Source of the DNA: Brevibacillus antibioticus
Lineage (GTDB): Bacteria > Bacillota > Bacilli > Brevibacillales > Brevibacillaceae
Assembly: GCF_005217615.1 (NCBI RefSeq)
Contig: NZ_SZNK01000001.1
Location: 494,001-558,000, forward strand
Length of the DNA stretch: 64,000 nucleotides
Direction of reading: 5' to 3'
The number at the start of each line of letters is the position of its first letter. The first letter of the stretch is position 1. Positions 35,058-43,528 of this stretch are shown here, piece after piece. Made by a program: the position numbers and the translations under genes. Under the pieces are notes generated by a model. That model saw only the letters and a program-made list of their open reading frames with translations. It was not told the origin of the DNA and did not search any database.

Positions 35058-35087
35058 ATAATACTAGGCGATATATAGTAAAGTCAA
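35058..35087 (-). promoter_or_regulatory. SigA promoter of rpsD
   Basis: On the minus strand TTGACT (35087-35082), 18 bases, TATTAT (35063-35058). Confidence 0.75.
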
Positions 35088-35095
35088 GGGAAAAG

Positions 35096-35142
35096 AAGCA
35101 CGCCATCCGCCACAAGAAGTGGGATGGATGGCGCTTTTTGGG
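35096..35142 (-). terminator. Terminator of the SLH-protein gene
   Basis: On the minus strand GCGCCATCC pairs with GGATGGCGT, followed by GCTTCTTTTC. Confidence 0.65.
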
Positions 35143-35144
35143 TT

Positions 35145-37433
35145 TTATTTTTGCAACAAAGTGACCGAACCGTCTGAAGTGTCCCGTTTTTCGAGGAAAC
35201 GGGTAAAGGTAATGGCTGCATCGGCGCGAGGGACGAGGCTTTGCGGCTGGAACTTCTGCTTATCGGTTGGTACGATACCGAGTGTAGTCGCGATAATGAT
35301 CGAACCGCGGTACTTCGAATTGGCAATGTCTGAGAGCTGGGACTGGAACATGCCAGGGAAGTCCGTCAGTTTTTTGTAACCGAGTGCACGAACAATCATA
35401 TCAGAGAGCTCTTCACGTGTAATCGTCTCATTTGGGTTCAGCTTGGAAGCATTTTTATCGAGAAGTCCGCGATCAACAGCACCTTCCACGGCTGAGAAGA
35501 AGCGCGTACCATTTGCCACATCGCTATAGGTGGCCTTTCGTTCCAGAGAGTACTGTGGATAGTGTCTGCCTTGGTTGAGACTGATCATGAGCATCTCAAT
35601 CATTTCACCACGTGTGATCGGTTTTTGCGGCATAATATTACCGTTTTCAAGTGTTAGTGCGTCGTATTCATACATCAGCGAGAGTTCCTTCTCTGCTGGA
35701 TGCCCCTTCAAATCGGCAGGAGCGGGACGATGCAGCACAAGCGTTTTGCCAGTAGAGCTGGAGCTCCACTCGCCTGTTACAGCGTCTAGATAATACGGCT
35801 GCTCAAATGGCGTAATGGTCGCCCGATAAACGATCTTGGCGGTTCGTTTCGGTGTGTAAGATGGCTGCTCTTTTACGCGTTTGGCATCCTCAGGAGTAAG
35901 AGGGACGAGGGCGTATACTGCCTCCGCTTTTGTCTCGGTCCACCACTTCTCGCTCGCTTCGGCAGCAGGCAGGTGCTTGGGAACTTGTATCGGGTATGTT
36001 TCGCTGCCCAATTCAGTACTGTAACTCATTAGCTCGCCCGTTTCTGTGTCAAACGTGAAGAAGGCAGAGCCGCTAGCTGCTGCTATTCCATTGATAAAAC
36101 GCTCAAATCGGATCTGCGTCCGCTCGGAATCAACGGGTTGGTATTTGATTTCCTCTTCAAAACGCTCTGTCCAGTAAAGCTGGTGGGCCATGGTTGGCGC
36201 CAATTCGCGTATCGTTTCCATCGCTTTTGCCTTGAATTTTTCCATGTCTGGTTTTTTAGAAGCGGTTGTTTTTTCTTTATGGTTGCGAAAGTCCTTGTTC
36301 AACCGGTAGATGTCCCCGGATACAGCATCCACAGAAACATACGCAAACCCTTCTTCGCTGTTTCCTTTTTCGCCGAATTCGAGATCCCAGACAGGACGAT
36401 TGCCACGGTAGTCTTTTTCATTGTAATTGGCAGAACGAAGCTCGTAGTTGGACAGCTTCAACGCTTTCAATGCCCATTGTACAGCTTCCTCTTGGGAGAG
36501 CGGTTGTCCGCTGCGGCGTGCAGGAAGGACTTTGCTGCTTACAGGCTCAGGGTCTTTCGCTGGTTGATACCGGGTCAACGATTGTGTCAATGCTTTGCCA
36601 GTCTCCGCATCAATGTAGAAAGGGAAGGGATTTATATACCCGAGAGATGGCTTGTTATTTTGTGTCTCCATCTGCTCCCACGGCAGCAGGTAAACTGGTT
36701 TTGGATTCGCTTGTTCTTTAAACAGTTTCTCGGCTTCTTCTTCTGAGATTTTCGTATCCGTATCCTCGAAAGTCACGTCGTTCCAGGACAGGGAATAGTT
36801 GGTCACTTTGCCGGAAGCATCTACAGTGATTTCCGCGCCGTTGTCGGGAAAGAGAATGCCGCCCACGTCACGAATAAAGCGGAAATTATAGTAGACTTCC
36901 GAGTCTAGCGGAGTTTTTGGCTCTGGCATGTCGCGCGTATACAGTCTTGTTTCCGCTGCTTTTCCTGCATTGTTTTTCTCCAAAAAGCGCTTCGCCTGCT
37001 CCTGTGCCTCCGAATAGGAAATTCGCTTTGCATAGGGAAGCGAGGATGCTTCCTGCTCATGACGCGAATAGGAAGTCAGCTCACCTGTATTGGCGTGGAT
37101 ACTGACGCTATAAGATAGAAGAACTTTGCCGTTTTCTGGATCTTTCTTCACCCAACTAAACGACCATTCTGGAAATGAGCGCCAGCTATCCGCTGAACGG
37201 AAGGATACATTTTGAACCGTCATCCCGGCGGTAGGCACTATTTTTGTAGCGAGTGTCAAGGCCGCTTCCTTGGAGAGTTTTGCTTTGGCTTGTGCCACGG
37301 AGTCAGCTTGTGAAACAGTAGTCGCCATTTTACTGGTACTCACATGAGGTGATTGTGCATGCGCTTGTGCGACAGGCAGCAACAGACTGGCAGATAGAAC
37401 AAATGAGCTAGACCGAATGATCCACGGTTTCAT
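35145..37433 (-). CDS. Secreted YcdB/YcdC-repeat protein with S-layer homology domains
   Basis: A 762-residue exported protein. The signal peptide (about 1-26) is IIRSSSFVLSASLLLPVAQAHA with an A-x-A cleavage site. Residues ~45-560 hold repeated YcdB/YcdC (PepSY-like) units, each with a K-ISYSEAQEQA-type helix and an ITVDASGKVTNYSL-type or VDAVSGDIYRL-type hairpin. The C-terminus (about 600-760) has SLH motifs (KPITRGEMIEMLM, NETITREELSDMIVRALG, VPRADAAITFTRFL) that anchor to pyruvylated wall polymers. PepSY-like domains often inhibit proteases, so a surface regulatory role is possible. Monocistronic, minus strand. Confidence 0.88.
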   Translation of the reverse strand: MKPWIIRSSSFVLSASLLLPVAQAHAQSPHVSTSKMATTVSQADSVAQAKAKLSKEAALTLATKIVPTAGMTVQNVSFRSADSWRSFPEWSFSWVKKDPENGKVLLSYSVSIHANTGELTSYSRHEQEASSLPYAKRISYSEAQEQAKRFLEKNNAGKAAETRLYTRDMPEPKTPLDSEVYYNFRFIRDVGGILFPDNGAEITVDASGKVTNYSLSWNDVTFEDTDTKISEEEAEKLFKEQANPKPVYLLPWEQMETQNNKPSLGYINPFPFYIDAETGKALTQSLTRYQPAKDPEPVSSKVLPARRSGQPLSQEEAVQWALKALKLSNYELRSANYNEKDYRGNRPVWDLEFGEKGNSEEGFAYVSVDAVSGDIYRLNKDFRNHKEKTTASKKPDMEKFKAKAMETIRELAPTMAHQLYWTERFEEEIKYQPVDSERTQIRFERFINGIAAASGSAFFTFDTETGELMSYSTELGSETYPIQVPKHLPAAEASEKWWTETKAEAVYALVPLTPEDAKRVKEQPSYTPKRTAKIVYRATITPFEQPYYLDAVTGEWSSSSTGKTLVLHRPAPADLKGHPAEKELSLMYEYDALTLENGNIMPQKPITRGEMIEMLMISLNQGRHYPQYSLERKATYSDVANGTRFFSAVEGAVDRGLLDKNASKLNPNETITREELSDMIVRALGYKKLTDFPGMFQSQLSDIANSKYRGSIIIATTLGIVPTDKQKFQPQSLVPRADAAITFTRFLEKRDTSDGSVTLLQK

Positions 37434-37662
37434 AGGAACCCCTCCAACGATGTCATATTCTTCTTATCACCTCTGACGAGGGGAAGTGAAAGTTCGTTTC
37501 AGTTCAAACCCACGAAAAATAGTCCTGGGTATTTGCAGAAAGGAGTGAAATATAGGAATTTTGTACCAAATGTTTTTTTATCAATCTAGAATTGTGAACA
37601 TGCATCTTATATAATAAGAAATACTATCCATAGAATACAGAACGGTAAGGGGATAAATCGTT

Positions 37663-38244
37663 TTGGAAACCATCATGTATCTCATTCGTCATGGAGAGAC
37701 GGAGTGGAATCAGATTCGTCGTATACAAGGCCACAGTGACATCGCATTGAACGAGCTCGGGGTACGCCAGGCCGAGCAAGTAGCAGACAGGTTCCGAGGC
37801 GAGACAATTCGCGCTTTTTATTCGAGTGATCTTAGTCGCGCGCGTGATACCGCTGCCAAGATTGCTGGTAACTTTCAATCCACTGTTTCTACGCGGACAA
37901 CATTGCGGGAGCGCTGCTATGGGGAGTGGGAGGGGCTCACCTATGAAGAAATACGTGAGCGATTTGAGAATCAGGATGAAGCCTCCTGTGGAATTGAGAC
38001 ATTCGAAGACATGCAGCGTCGAGCTGTAGCTGTCATGACAGAAATAGCAGAGAGCCATCCAGGTGAGGCGATTGTCGTTGTCTCGCATGGCGGTCTCATT
38101 AATAGCTTCTTACATTATGTGACGGTAGGAGAACAAGGAACGGGGATCACACGTATCGATAATACCGGTATTACGACATTTCGGTATGTAGATCGCAGGT
38201 GGGAAGTTCTATCCGTTAATGATACAGACCATTTGAAAGCTTGA
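37663..38244 (+). CDS. Histidine phosphatase (phosphoglycerate mutase-like)
   Basis: A 193-residue branch-2 histidine phosphatase-fold enzyme. The phospho-His motif is YLIRHGETEWN, then SSDLSRARDTA, Glu of RERCYGEWEGLTYEE and the second His in VVVSHGGLINSFL. Similar small enzymes act on phosphoserine, alpha-ribazole phosphate or sugar phosphates; none is clearly indicated. The TTG at 37663 is about ten bases after AAGGGG; the ATG four codons later has no site at proper distance. The 228 bases upstream hold no gene that I can see. The diguanylate cyclase gene follows after 26 bases. Confidence 0.87.
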   Translation: METIMYLIRHGETEWNQIRRIQGHSDIALNELGVRQAEQVADRFRGETIRAFYSSDLSRARDTAAKIAGNFQSTVSTRTTLRERCYGEWEGLTYEEIRERFENQDEASCGIETFEDMQRRAVAVMTEIAESHPGEAIVVVSHGGLINSFLHYVTVGEQGTGITRIDNTGITTFRYVDRRWEVLSVNDTDHLKA

Positions 38245-38270
38245 GAAAATGCTGAGAGAGGGAGTTTCTC

Positions 38271-40523
38271 GTGTCAAGTAAAATGTTGGGGAAGTTAGAG
38301 ACGGTCTTTTCCTACACGGCCCATTTTATCTTACAATCTTGGCCGGAAAAGCGCCCAGGCATCCTTTTCTTGACAGATTCCGGGGGCCGCGTAATCAACT
38401 TCATGGAAATGCAGGTTGGTCCATCTCAGAACTCTCAAGGGCTTACCCTGCAACACGATGTATCGATTGGCAAAGTCTTTGATTTTATTGTAGAGGCACT
38501 TTCTTCCAAAGAAATCGTAGTCCAAACGAGAAGTGAAACGAACAACGTGTGTGGAGCCTTTCCTTTGTGTGAAGAAGATGGAAGGGTTCGAGCTATCATT
38601 GGCATGATAGCGCCCAATGACCAAATCCATTTTGATTTGTCATCCTACATGCGCGGGTTAGAGCCGTTGATTCGCATGGGATATGATGCTTATATTCAAC
38701 ACGTAACAAGCCAGATTGTTATGGATTTGACGCTGCATGATACGACCAAAGAACTGCTGCAAAGCTTGACGGGTCAGATCAGCGACATTATCCAAAAAGG
38801 TTATTGTTCGGCCGTTAAGCTCACGGACAATGCCACGTTGATCCCGCAGGAGAGCGTAACAACGCAGGAGGCCGAGGGTGGACAAACCCACATTGCCCAA
38901 CTGGTTTCGAGATTCGGTACGACGCAAATCATGCCTTCCATTTTGGATGACCACAGGCTTGTCGTCGTTCCGGTCTCCTTGAACCAAACTCCGCTCTACG
39001 CACTATTTTTGCATCTGCCAGCCGAAGAGACAGATTGCATGTACGATGAACGGGATGTAGCTTTTTTGCAGGAAGTAGGCGCGAAGGCAAGCTGCGCACT
39101 TTGGCGTTCGATCATGTCGGACGACCTGCGCCGTGAAGCGAGTAAAAAAGACTTGTTGTATCAGTTGATGTCAAAGATTCAAGCATCGATTGATGTGAAT
39201 GATGTTTTGCATGAAATCGTGACGAGCATTCCCAGTCTTTATCCATACTTGTCGGCAGAGCTTTTCCTGACGGTTGAACCCAATGCAACCACCCCGGTCA
39301 AGCAGCTTTCTTTTCAAGAAGTAGAGCCGTCTACCAGTACCAAGGCCTATTTGGAAGGACGTCTCATTGCCGAAGAAGTGGGAGAAGGGGAGCAACAGGT
39401 GACAGTGATCGCAGCGCCACTCTTAGGCAAGCAGGGAATCTACGGAGTCTTGCAAGTGACGTCCGACCAGCGAATCACATTAAATCAGCATGAAAAGGAC
39501 TACATCTCGATCTTGGCGGATACTGCTGGCACTGCGTTTGAAAATGCACAGCTTTATCAGCAGTCGCGCAATTTAATTCGAGAATTGCGTTTGATTAATG
39601 AGATGGCACGTCAGTTGAACAGAAGTCTTGATTTAAAGGAAATTCTCGATTTCGTTACGACGATGATGCGGGCTACCTTTGATGCGGAGTTTTGTGCCAT
39701 TTTGCGAAAAACGCCAGGAGAGGATCGCTTCGATGTGATCTCTTCCTCCATTCCAGCGTTCAATGGCATGGCTATCGATTCTACAGAAAAGCCATTTCAG
39801 CAAATCTTGCAAAACAAACAGGCATTGTTGCTGGCTCAACCAGGGGCAGGACCGCTTCCTTTTTCGCTCTTTTCGTGCTGTTCCTTTATGGGGGTTCCGC
39901 TCGTTGTCGAGGGTGAGATTAGTGGAGTCCTTTTAGTCGCAGATTCCCGTTATCATTTTTTTAGTTTTGACGACTATAAACTCCTCGAAATATTTGGCCA
40001 GCACGCGAGCTTGGCAATGACCAACGCCGTCCTGCATAATGAAATGGAACGAATGGTCATTACGGATAATTTGACAGGTCTGTACACGAGAAGACACTTG
40101 AATGAACGAGTAAGAGGATCATTACAAAAAGACAGCTACGGCTCGTTGATCTTGATTGATATTGATTATTTTAAAACCGTGAATGATACATTTGGCCATC
40201 AGGTAGGGGACGAGGTATTGATTCAGGTCTCCAATCTGATTCGACATAGCATTCGAGATAGTGATATCGCAGCAAGATGGGGTGGAGAGGAACTCGCTGT
40301 TTATTTGCCGCGTGTGGACAAAGACACGGCGCAATCCGTGGCTGAGCGCATACGGGAATGTGTCGAGCAGGAGACGTCTCCACAGGTCACGATCTCATGC
40401 GGGCTAGCGAAATGGAGCAGGGAGATGGATGTAAACCTGAGTGTAGAAGCGCTGTTCCATCAAGCAGATATTGCTTTGTATGAAGCTAAAAATTCAGGTA
40501 GAAATCAAGTAGTTCTCGCCTAG
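38271..40523 (+). CDS. GAF-domain diguanylate cyclase (GGDEF)
   Basis: A 750-residue soluble signalling enzyme predicted to make cyclic di-GMP. Residues ~1-570 contain several GAF-like sensor modules; the clearest are at about 290-430 (ending TAGTAFENAQLYQQSRN) and 440-590 (ending FGQHASLAMTNAVLHNE). The catalytic domain (about 590-750) has TDNLTGLYTRRHL, ILIDIDYFKTVNDTFGHQVGD and signature GGEEL, a catalytically competent variant. The product-inhibition I-site R-x2-D (RDSD) stands exactly five residues before it. No membrane segment. GTG start at 38271 after GAGGGAG. A terminator follows. Confidence 0.92.
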   Translation: MSSKMLGKLETVFSYTAHFILQSWPEKRPGILFLTDSGGRVINFMEMQVGPSQNSQGLTLQHDVSIGKVFDFIVEALSSKEIVVQTRSETNNVCGAFPLCEEDGRVRAIIGMIAPNDQIHFDLSSYMRGLEPLIRMGYDAYIQHVTSQIVMDLTLHDTTKELLQSLTGQISDIIQKGYCSAVKLTDNATLIPQESVTTQEAEGGQTHIAQLVSRFGTTQIMPSILDDHRLVVVPVSLNQTPLYALFLHLPAEETDCMYDERDVAFLQEVGAKASCALWRSIMSDDLRREASKKDLLYQLMSKIQASIDVNDVLHEIVTSIPSLYPYLSAELFLTVEPNATTPVKQLSFQEVEPSTSTKAYLEGRLIAEEVGEGEQQVTVIAAPLLGKQGIYGVLQVTSDQRITLNQHEKDYISILADTAGTAFENAQLYQQSRNLIRELRLINEMARQLNRSLDLKEILDFVTTMMRATFDAEFCAILRKTPGEDRFDVISSSIPAFNGMAIDSTEKPFQQILQNKQALLLAQPGAGPLPFSLFSCCSFMGVPLVVEGEISGVLLVADSRYHFFSFDDYKLLEIFGQHASLAMTNAVLHNEMERMVITDNLTGLYTRRHLNERVRGSLQKDSYGSLILIDIDYFKTVNDTFGHQVGDEVLIQVSNLIRHSIRDSDIAARWGGEELAVYLPRVDKDTAQSVAERIRECVEQETSPQVTISCGLAKWSREMDVNLSVEALFHQADIALYEAKNSGRNQVVLA

Positions 40524-40550
40524 AGCCAAAACAATGGCTCTTTTCTCTTT
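40522..40550 (+). terminator. Terminator after the diguanylate cyclase gene
   Basis: AGAGCCA-N6-TGGCTCT followed by TTTCTCTTTT. Confidence 0.82.
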
Positions 40551-40589
40551 TCGGAAAAAAAGGCAAAAAACTTGAGAGGTAGATAAAAA

Positions 40590-41588
40590 ATGACAGCGAA
40601 CGATGGCAAGCAAGGGATCGCGACGCAAGTAGCACCTGATATTTTTTGTCTGGAAATACCTACGCCTTTTGATGTGGGGGCAGTAAACGTCTATTTGCTA
40701 AAAGGGGAGCGCTTAACCTTAGTTGATGTAGGGCCATTGACCGACGATGCGTGGACGGCCTTAACAGAAGGCTTAGAATCGATTGGAGTAAGCGTGCAAG
40801 ATATCGACCAAGTCATACTGACGCATCATCATGTGGATCATTGCGGGCAGTTAGAAAAAGTACGGGAACGATCGGGAGCGAAGACGTTTGCCCATCCGCA
40901 GGCAACACCTTATGTACAGCAGGATGAGCAGTTTATGACTTTTCATGATGAGTTTTTCGAAGAGCTGTACATCCAGAGCGGTGTACCAGAAGAAATGATG
41001 GTCATTATCTCAAAATTTCACAAGCTGATGAAGAAGTTTTCTGCGCCAAGTCAGATTGACTTTCATCTGAAGCATGAGCAAAAGGTACCATACTTGGAGG
41101 ACTGGCAGGTACTATATACGCCGGGACACAGCCAAAGCCATCTGTCGTTGTATCGGGCAAAGGATCACGTCATGATTGGTGGAGACCATATCATCAAGCG
41201 AATTTCATCCAATGCGTTCATCGAACCACCCCGGAATCGCACGAGTACAAGACCACTGACTTTGATTCAATACCGCACAGCGCTGCAAATGTGTGCGGAC
41301 ATGGAGATCGAACAAGTCCTGAGTGGACACGGTGAGCCGGTTTACAATCATCGAGAGCTCATACTCGCTCGTCTGCAAAAGAACTGGGAGAGAACAGACA
41401 CGCTCCGCAGGCTTCTTGCAGATGGAGAAAAGACAGCTTTTGAACTGAATGCTCTTCTATTTCCAGACTTGTACCAAAAAGAATTGCCATTGACGCTATC
41501 GGAGACTTTGGGGCACATTGATTTGTTGGTGATTCTCCATCAGATTGAAGTGAGAGAGCAGGATCGAGTCTTGTATTACCACCTGTAA
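40590..41588 (+). CDS. Metallo-beta-lactamase-fold hydrolase
   Basis: A 332-residue MBL-fold enzyme. Metal site THHHVDHCGQ, later His in YTPGHSQSHLSL, Asp in IGGDHIIKRIS and His in LSGHGEPVYNH complete a dinuclear zinc centre. A C-terminal helical extension (about 260-332) is of the LACTB2/BLH-like kind with a winged-helix-like tail. Substrate unknown; relatives include thioesterases and lactonases. ATG at 40590, with GAGAGGTAG upstream. Confidence 0.85.
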   Translation: MTANDGKQGIATQVAPDIFCLEIPTPFDVGAVNVYLLKGERLTLVDVGPLTDDAWTALTEGLESIGVSVQDIDQVILTHHHVDHCGQLEKVRERSGAKTFAHPQATPYVQQDEQFMTFHDEFFEELYIQSGVPEEMMVIISKFHKLMKKFSAPSQIDFHLKHEQKVPYLEDWQVLYTPGHSQSHLSLYRAKDHVMIGGDHIIKRISSNAFIEPPRNRTSTRPLTLIQYRTALQMCADMEIEQVLSGHGEPVYNHRELILARLQKNWERTDTLRRLLADGEKTAFELNALLFPDLYQKELPLTLSETLGHIDLLVILHQIEVREQDRVLYYHL

Positions 41589-41660
41589 AACCTGATCGTA
41601 CAAGAGAGGCTTGCAAGTAGAATAAGCCTATTCCTCCCCGGAAACGCTAAAAGGGACTAT

Positions 41661-41695
41661 TACCCTGGGACCCCACATGAGGCTGACCCAGGGTA
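41661..41695 (+). promoter_or_regulatory. Perfect hairpin in the lipoprotein-gene leader
   Basis: TACCCTGGG (41661-41669) pairs perfectly with CCCAGGGTA (41687-41695), 17-base loop, with no T run. It ends five bases before the ribosome site GGGAGGG. It may protect the mRNA, control translation or be a protein-binding operator. Confidence 0.45.
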
Positions 41696-41714
41696 GCCTG
41701 GGAGGGTAGCATCT

Positions 41715-42623
41715 ATGCAGAAGTATTGGCCCATTTGCGTGATGGCTCTTGTGTGTACAGTTGTTGTAGGTGGCTGTAATCAAATGAATGTGAAGCAGGA
41801 TGCGAATACAACGTTTGAGCAGGTGCGTGACAAGTTCGATGCGCAGAAATCGTATGCGTTCTACGGGCAAACCAAGCTGTTGACGGCGAACAGTTCCAAT
41901 GCGAACATGGTTAACTTTTCGGGCAGAAAAGACGGAGAGGCTGTTTACATGAACGTGAAGCTCTCTGTCCCAGAGGAAAACAGAGTGGACGACTTATCCT
42001 TGCTCAGCCAAGGGGACAAGCTGTATACCAAGGATGGACAAAACGAAGGCTGGAACCATGTCGCAGGAGATAGTCCGGCGCTGCATCAAGAAATGAACAA
42101 CTGGAACCCTATTGCTTCCTTTCAGCAAATCGACAATATGAAACGAAACGTCCGGATGCTGCCTGATAAGAATCCAAAAGACGATTTTGAGGCGCTCGGA
42201 GTTGTATTGGATTCTGCCAAACTAAAAAGCTGGCTTGTTTCCCAAATGCAAGAACAAACAAAGTCGGGAGCAAAAGTCCAATCGATAGCAGGGCGAGAGA
42301 AACCCTACATACCGAAGCTAAAGCTAGCGATGTCACTCTCGGAAGGTAATTGGAGAGGGGCGCCTGCCCATCATTCTGGACCCACGATTCAATCCAAGAA
42401 AAAGGTGGACGTCAACGAACTCGTGAACCAGATGGAAGTGGAGGCAGAGTACACCATTCACTACAATAAAAAAACAATGCTCCCCACGAACATGACGATG
42501 TCCATTCGATCTTCGTACGATTTGAACGATCAGCGTGTAAAAGAGCATTCACAAGTAGAAACGTATTTGCAGCAATATGGAGCGGTAGCCCCCATCATAG
42601 CTCCAGCGGATACAAGCAAATAG
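41715..42623 (+). CDS. Lipoprotein of unknown function
   Basis: A 302-residue exported lipoprotein. The signal peptide has a hydrophobic core ICVMALVCTVVV and lipobox VGGC, so the mature protein starts at Cys21 on the outer face of the membrane. The mature part resembles LolA/LppX-like or DUF6612-type beta-rich sensors in layout: an N-terminal helix (TFEQVRDKF), then alternating strands, including SYAFYGQTKLL and VYMNVKLS. A Lys-rich stretch lies near 225. I cannot name a function. ATG at 41715 after GGGAGGG. Confidence 0.72.
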   Translation: MQKYWPICVMALVCTVVVGGCNQMNVKQDANTTFEQVRDKFDAQKSYAFYGQTKLLTANSSNANMVNFSGRKDGEAVYMNVKLSVPEENRVDDLSLLSQGDKLYTKDGQNEGWNHVAGDSPALHQEMNNWNPIASFQQIDNMKRNVRMLPDKNPKDDFEALGVVLDSAKLKSWLVSQMQEQTKSGAKVQSIAGREKPYIPKLKLAMSLSEGNWRGAPAHHSGPTIQSKKKVDVNELVNQMEVEAEYTIHYNKKTMLPTNMTMSIRSSYDLNDQRVKEHSQVETYLQQYGAVAPIIAPADTSK

Positions 42624-42642
42624 GGAGTAAGAGTAATCAAGT

Positions 42643-42684
42643 GAGACGTTCCTCTTGCAAAACAGACAGGAGCGTCTTTTTTCT
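42643..42684 (+). terminator. Terminator after the lipoprotein gene
   Basis: AGACGTTCCT pairs with AGGAGCGTCT, followed by TTTTTT. Confidence 0.82.
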
Positions 42685-42878
42685 GTCAGGGAAAATTGAA
42701 AAGATGAGGTAACGTGCTCGCTACTTTTTACGTACTTCTTATGTGAAAGAAAATCTATGCGGTAGCGGTTTTTTTAGATGGAATCCGTATGATGAGAAGG
42801 ATACCGGAAAACATTGTCGAACATACAACAAGACTATCTTTTTTCGTCGAATAATCTGTACAATGGGAAAGATGCCTG

Positions 42879-43481
42879 ATGGATCAGACGAAAATGCGTA
42901 TTTTATCCGCAGCAGCGAAGCTTTTTGATGTTCATGGCTACAAAGGAACCTCCGTAAGACAAATTGCCTCTGTTGCTCAAGTAAATTCCGCGCTGATTTC
43001 CTATCATTTTGAAGGGAAGCAAGGAGTCCTGGAGACGCTGATTGCTTCTTACTTTGAGACGTTGTTTCGCCTTTTGGAAGAACTGGAAAACGGGCAGGAC
43101 GACATCCCTGCCTATCAACGATTGGAACAAGTTGTGCAGCTATATTTGCAATTTCAATGTGAGCATGCGCCTATCACGCGTTTGATTCACCGTGAGCTGA
43201 GCGTAGAATCCATGCTTGCTCGTGAAGTGATGACGCTATATATGAGCCGATGGAAGCACGGACTTTCACGTGTAATCGAGGGCGGTGTCGTCTCGGGGGA
43301 GTTTTTACCCGTCTCTATTGATCGTACAGTGCTGGCTATGACGAGCCAGATGATATATCCATTTTTGCAACCACAAATGGTTCGCCAGGTCTATGATCTG
43401 GAGCCATCTTCCGAGGAGTTCGTCCAATGGCTGCAAACCTCGATTATGTGTTATCTGCGAGGTTTTTTGCTGCCTGCTTAG
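42879..43481 (+). CDS. TetR-family regulator (YttP-like)
   Basis: A 200-residue TetR-type repressor. The helix-turn-helix (about 8-55) reads ILSAAAKLFDVHGYKGTSVRQIASVAQVN, then ISYHFEGKQGVLETLI; the rest is a ligand-binding helical domain. In B. subtilis the TetR gene yttP lies beside ezrA, and here the next gene has an EzrA-like domain, so this is probably the YttP equivalent. ATG at 42879 has only a weak ribosome site (GGGAAAG). Confidence 0.85.
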   Translation: MDQTKMRILSAAAKLFDVHGYKGTSVRQIASVAQVNSALISYHFEGKQGVLETLIASYFETLFRLLEELENGQDDIPAYQRLEQVVQLYLQFQCEHAPITRLIHRELSVESMLAREVMTLYMSRWKHGLSRVIEGGVVSGEFLPVSIDRTVLAMTSQMIYPFLQPQMVRQVYDLEPSSEEFVQWLQTSIMCYLRGFLLPA

Positions 43482-43528
43482 GCGTGGCCTCTCCCAATGA
43501 ATGATTCTAGTAAGGGGATGTATGATAA

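Noticed and set aside
42743-42928. 61-codon frame upstream of the TetR gene
   Set aside because: It overlaps the TetR gene start in another frame and has no family features; the TetR frame is unambiguous.
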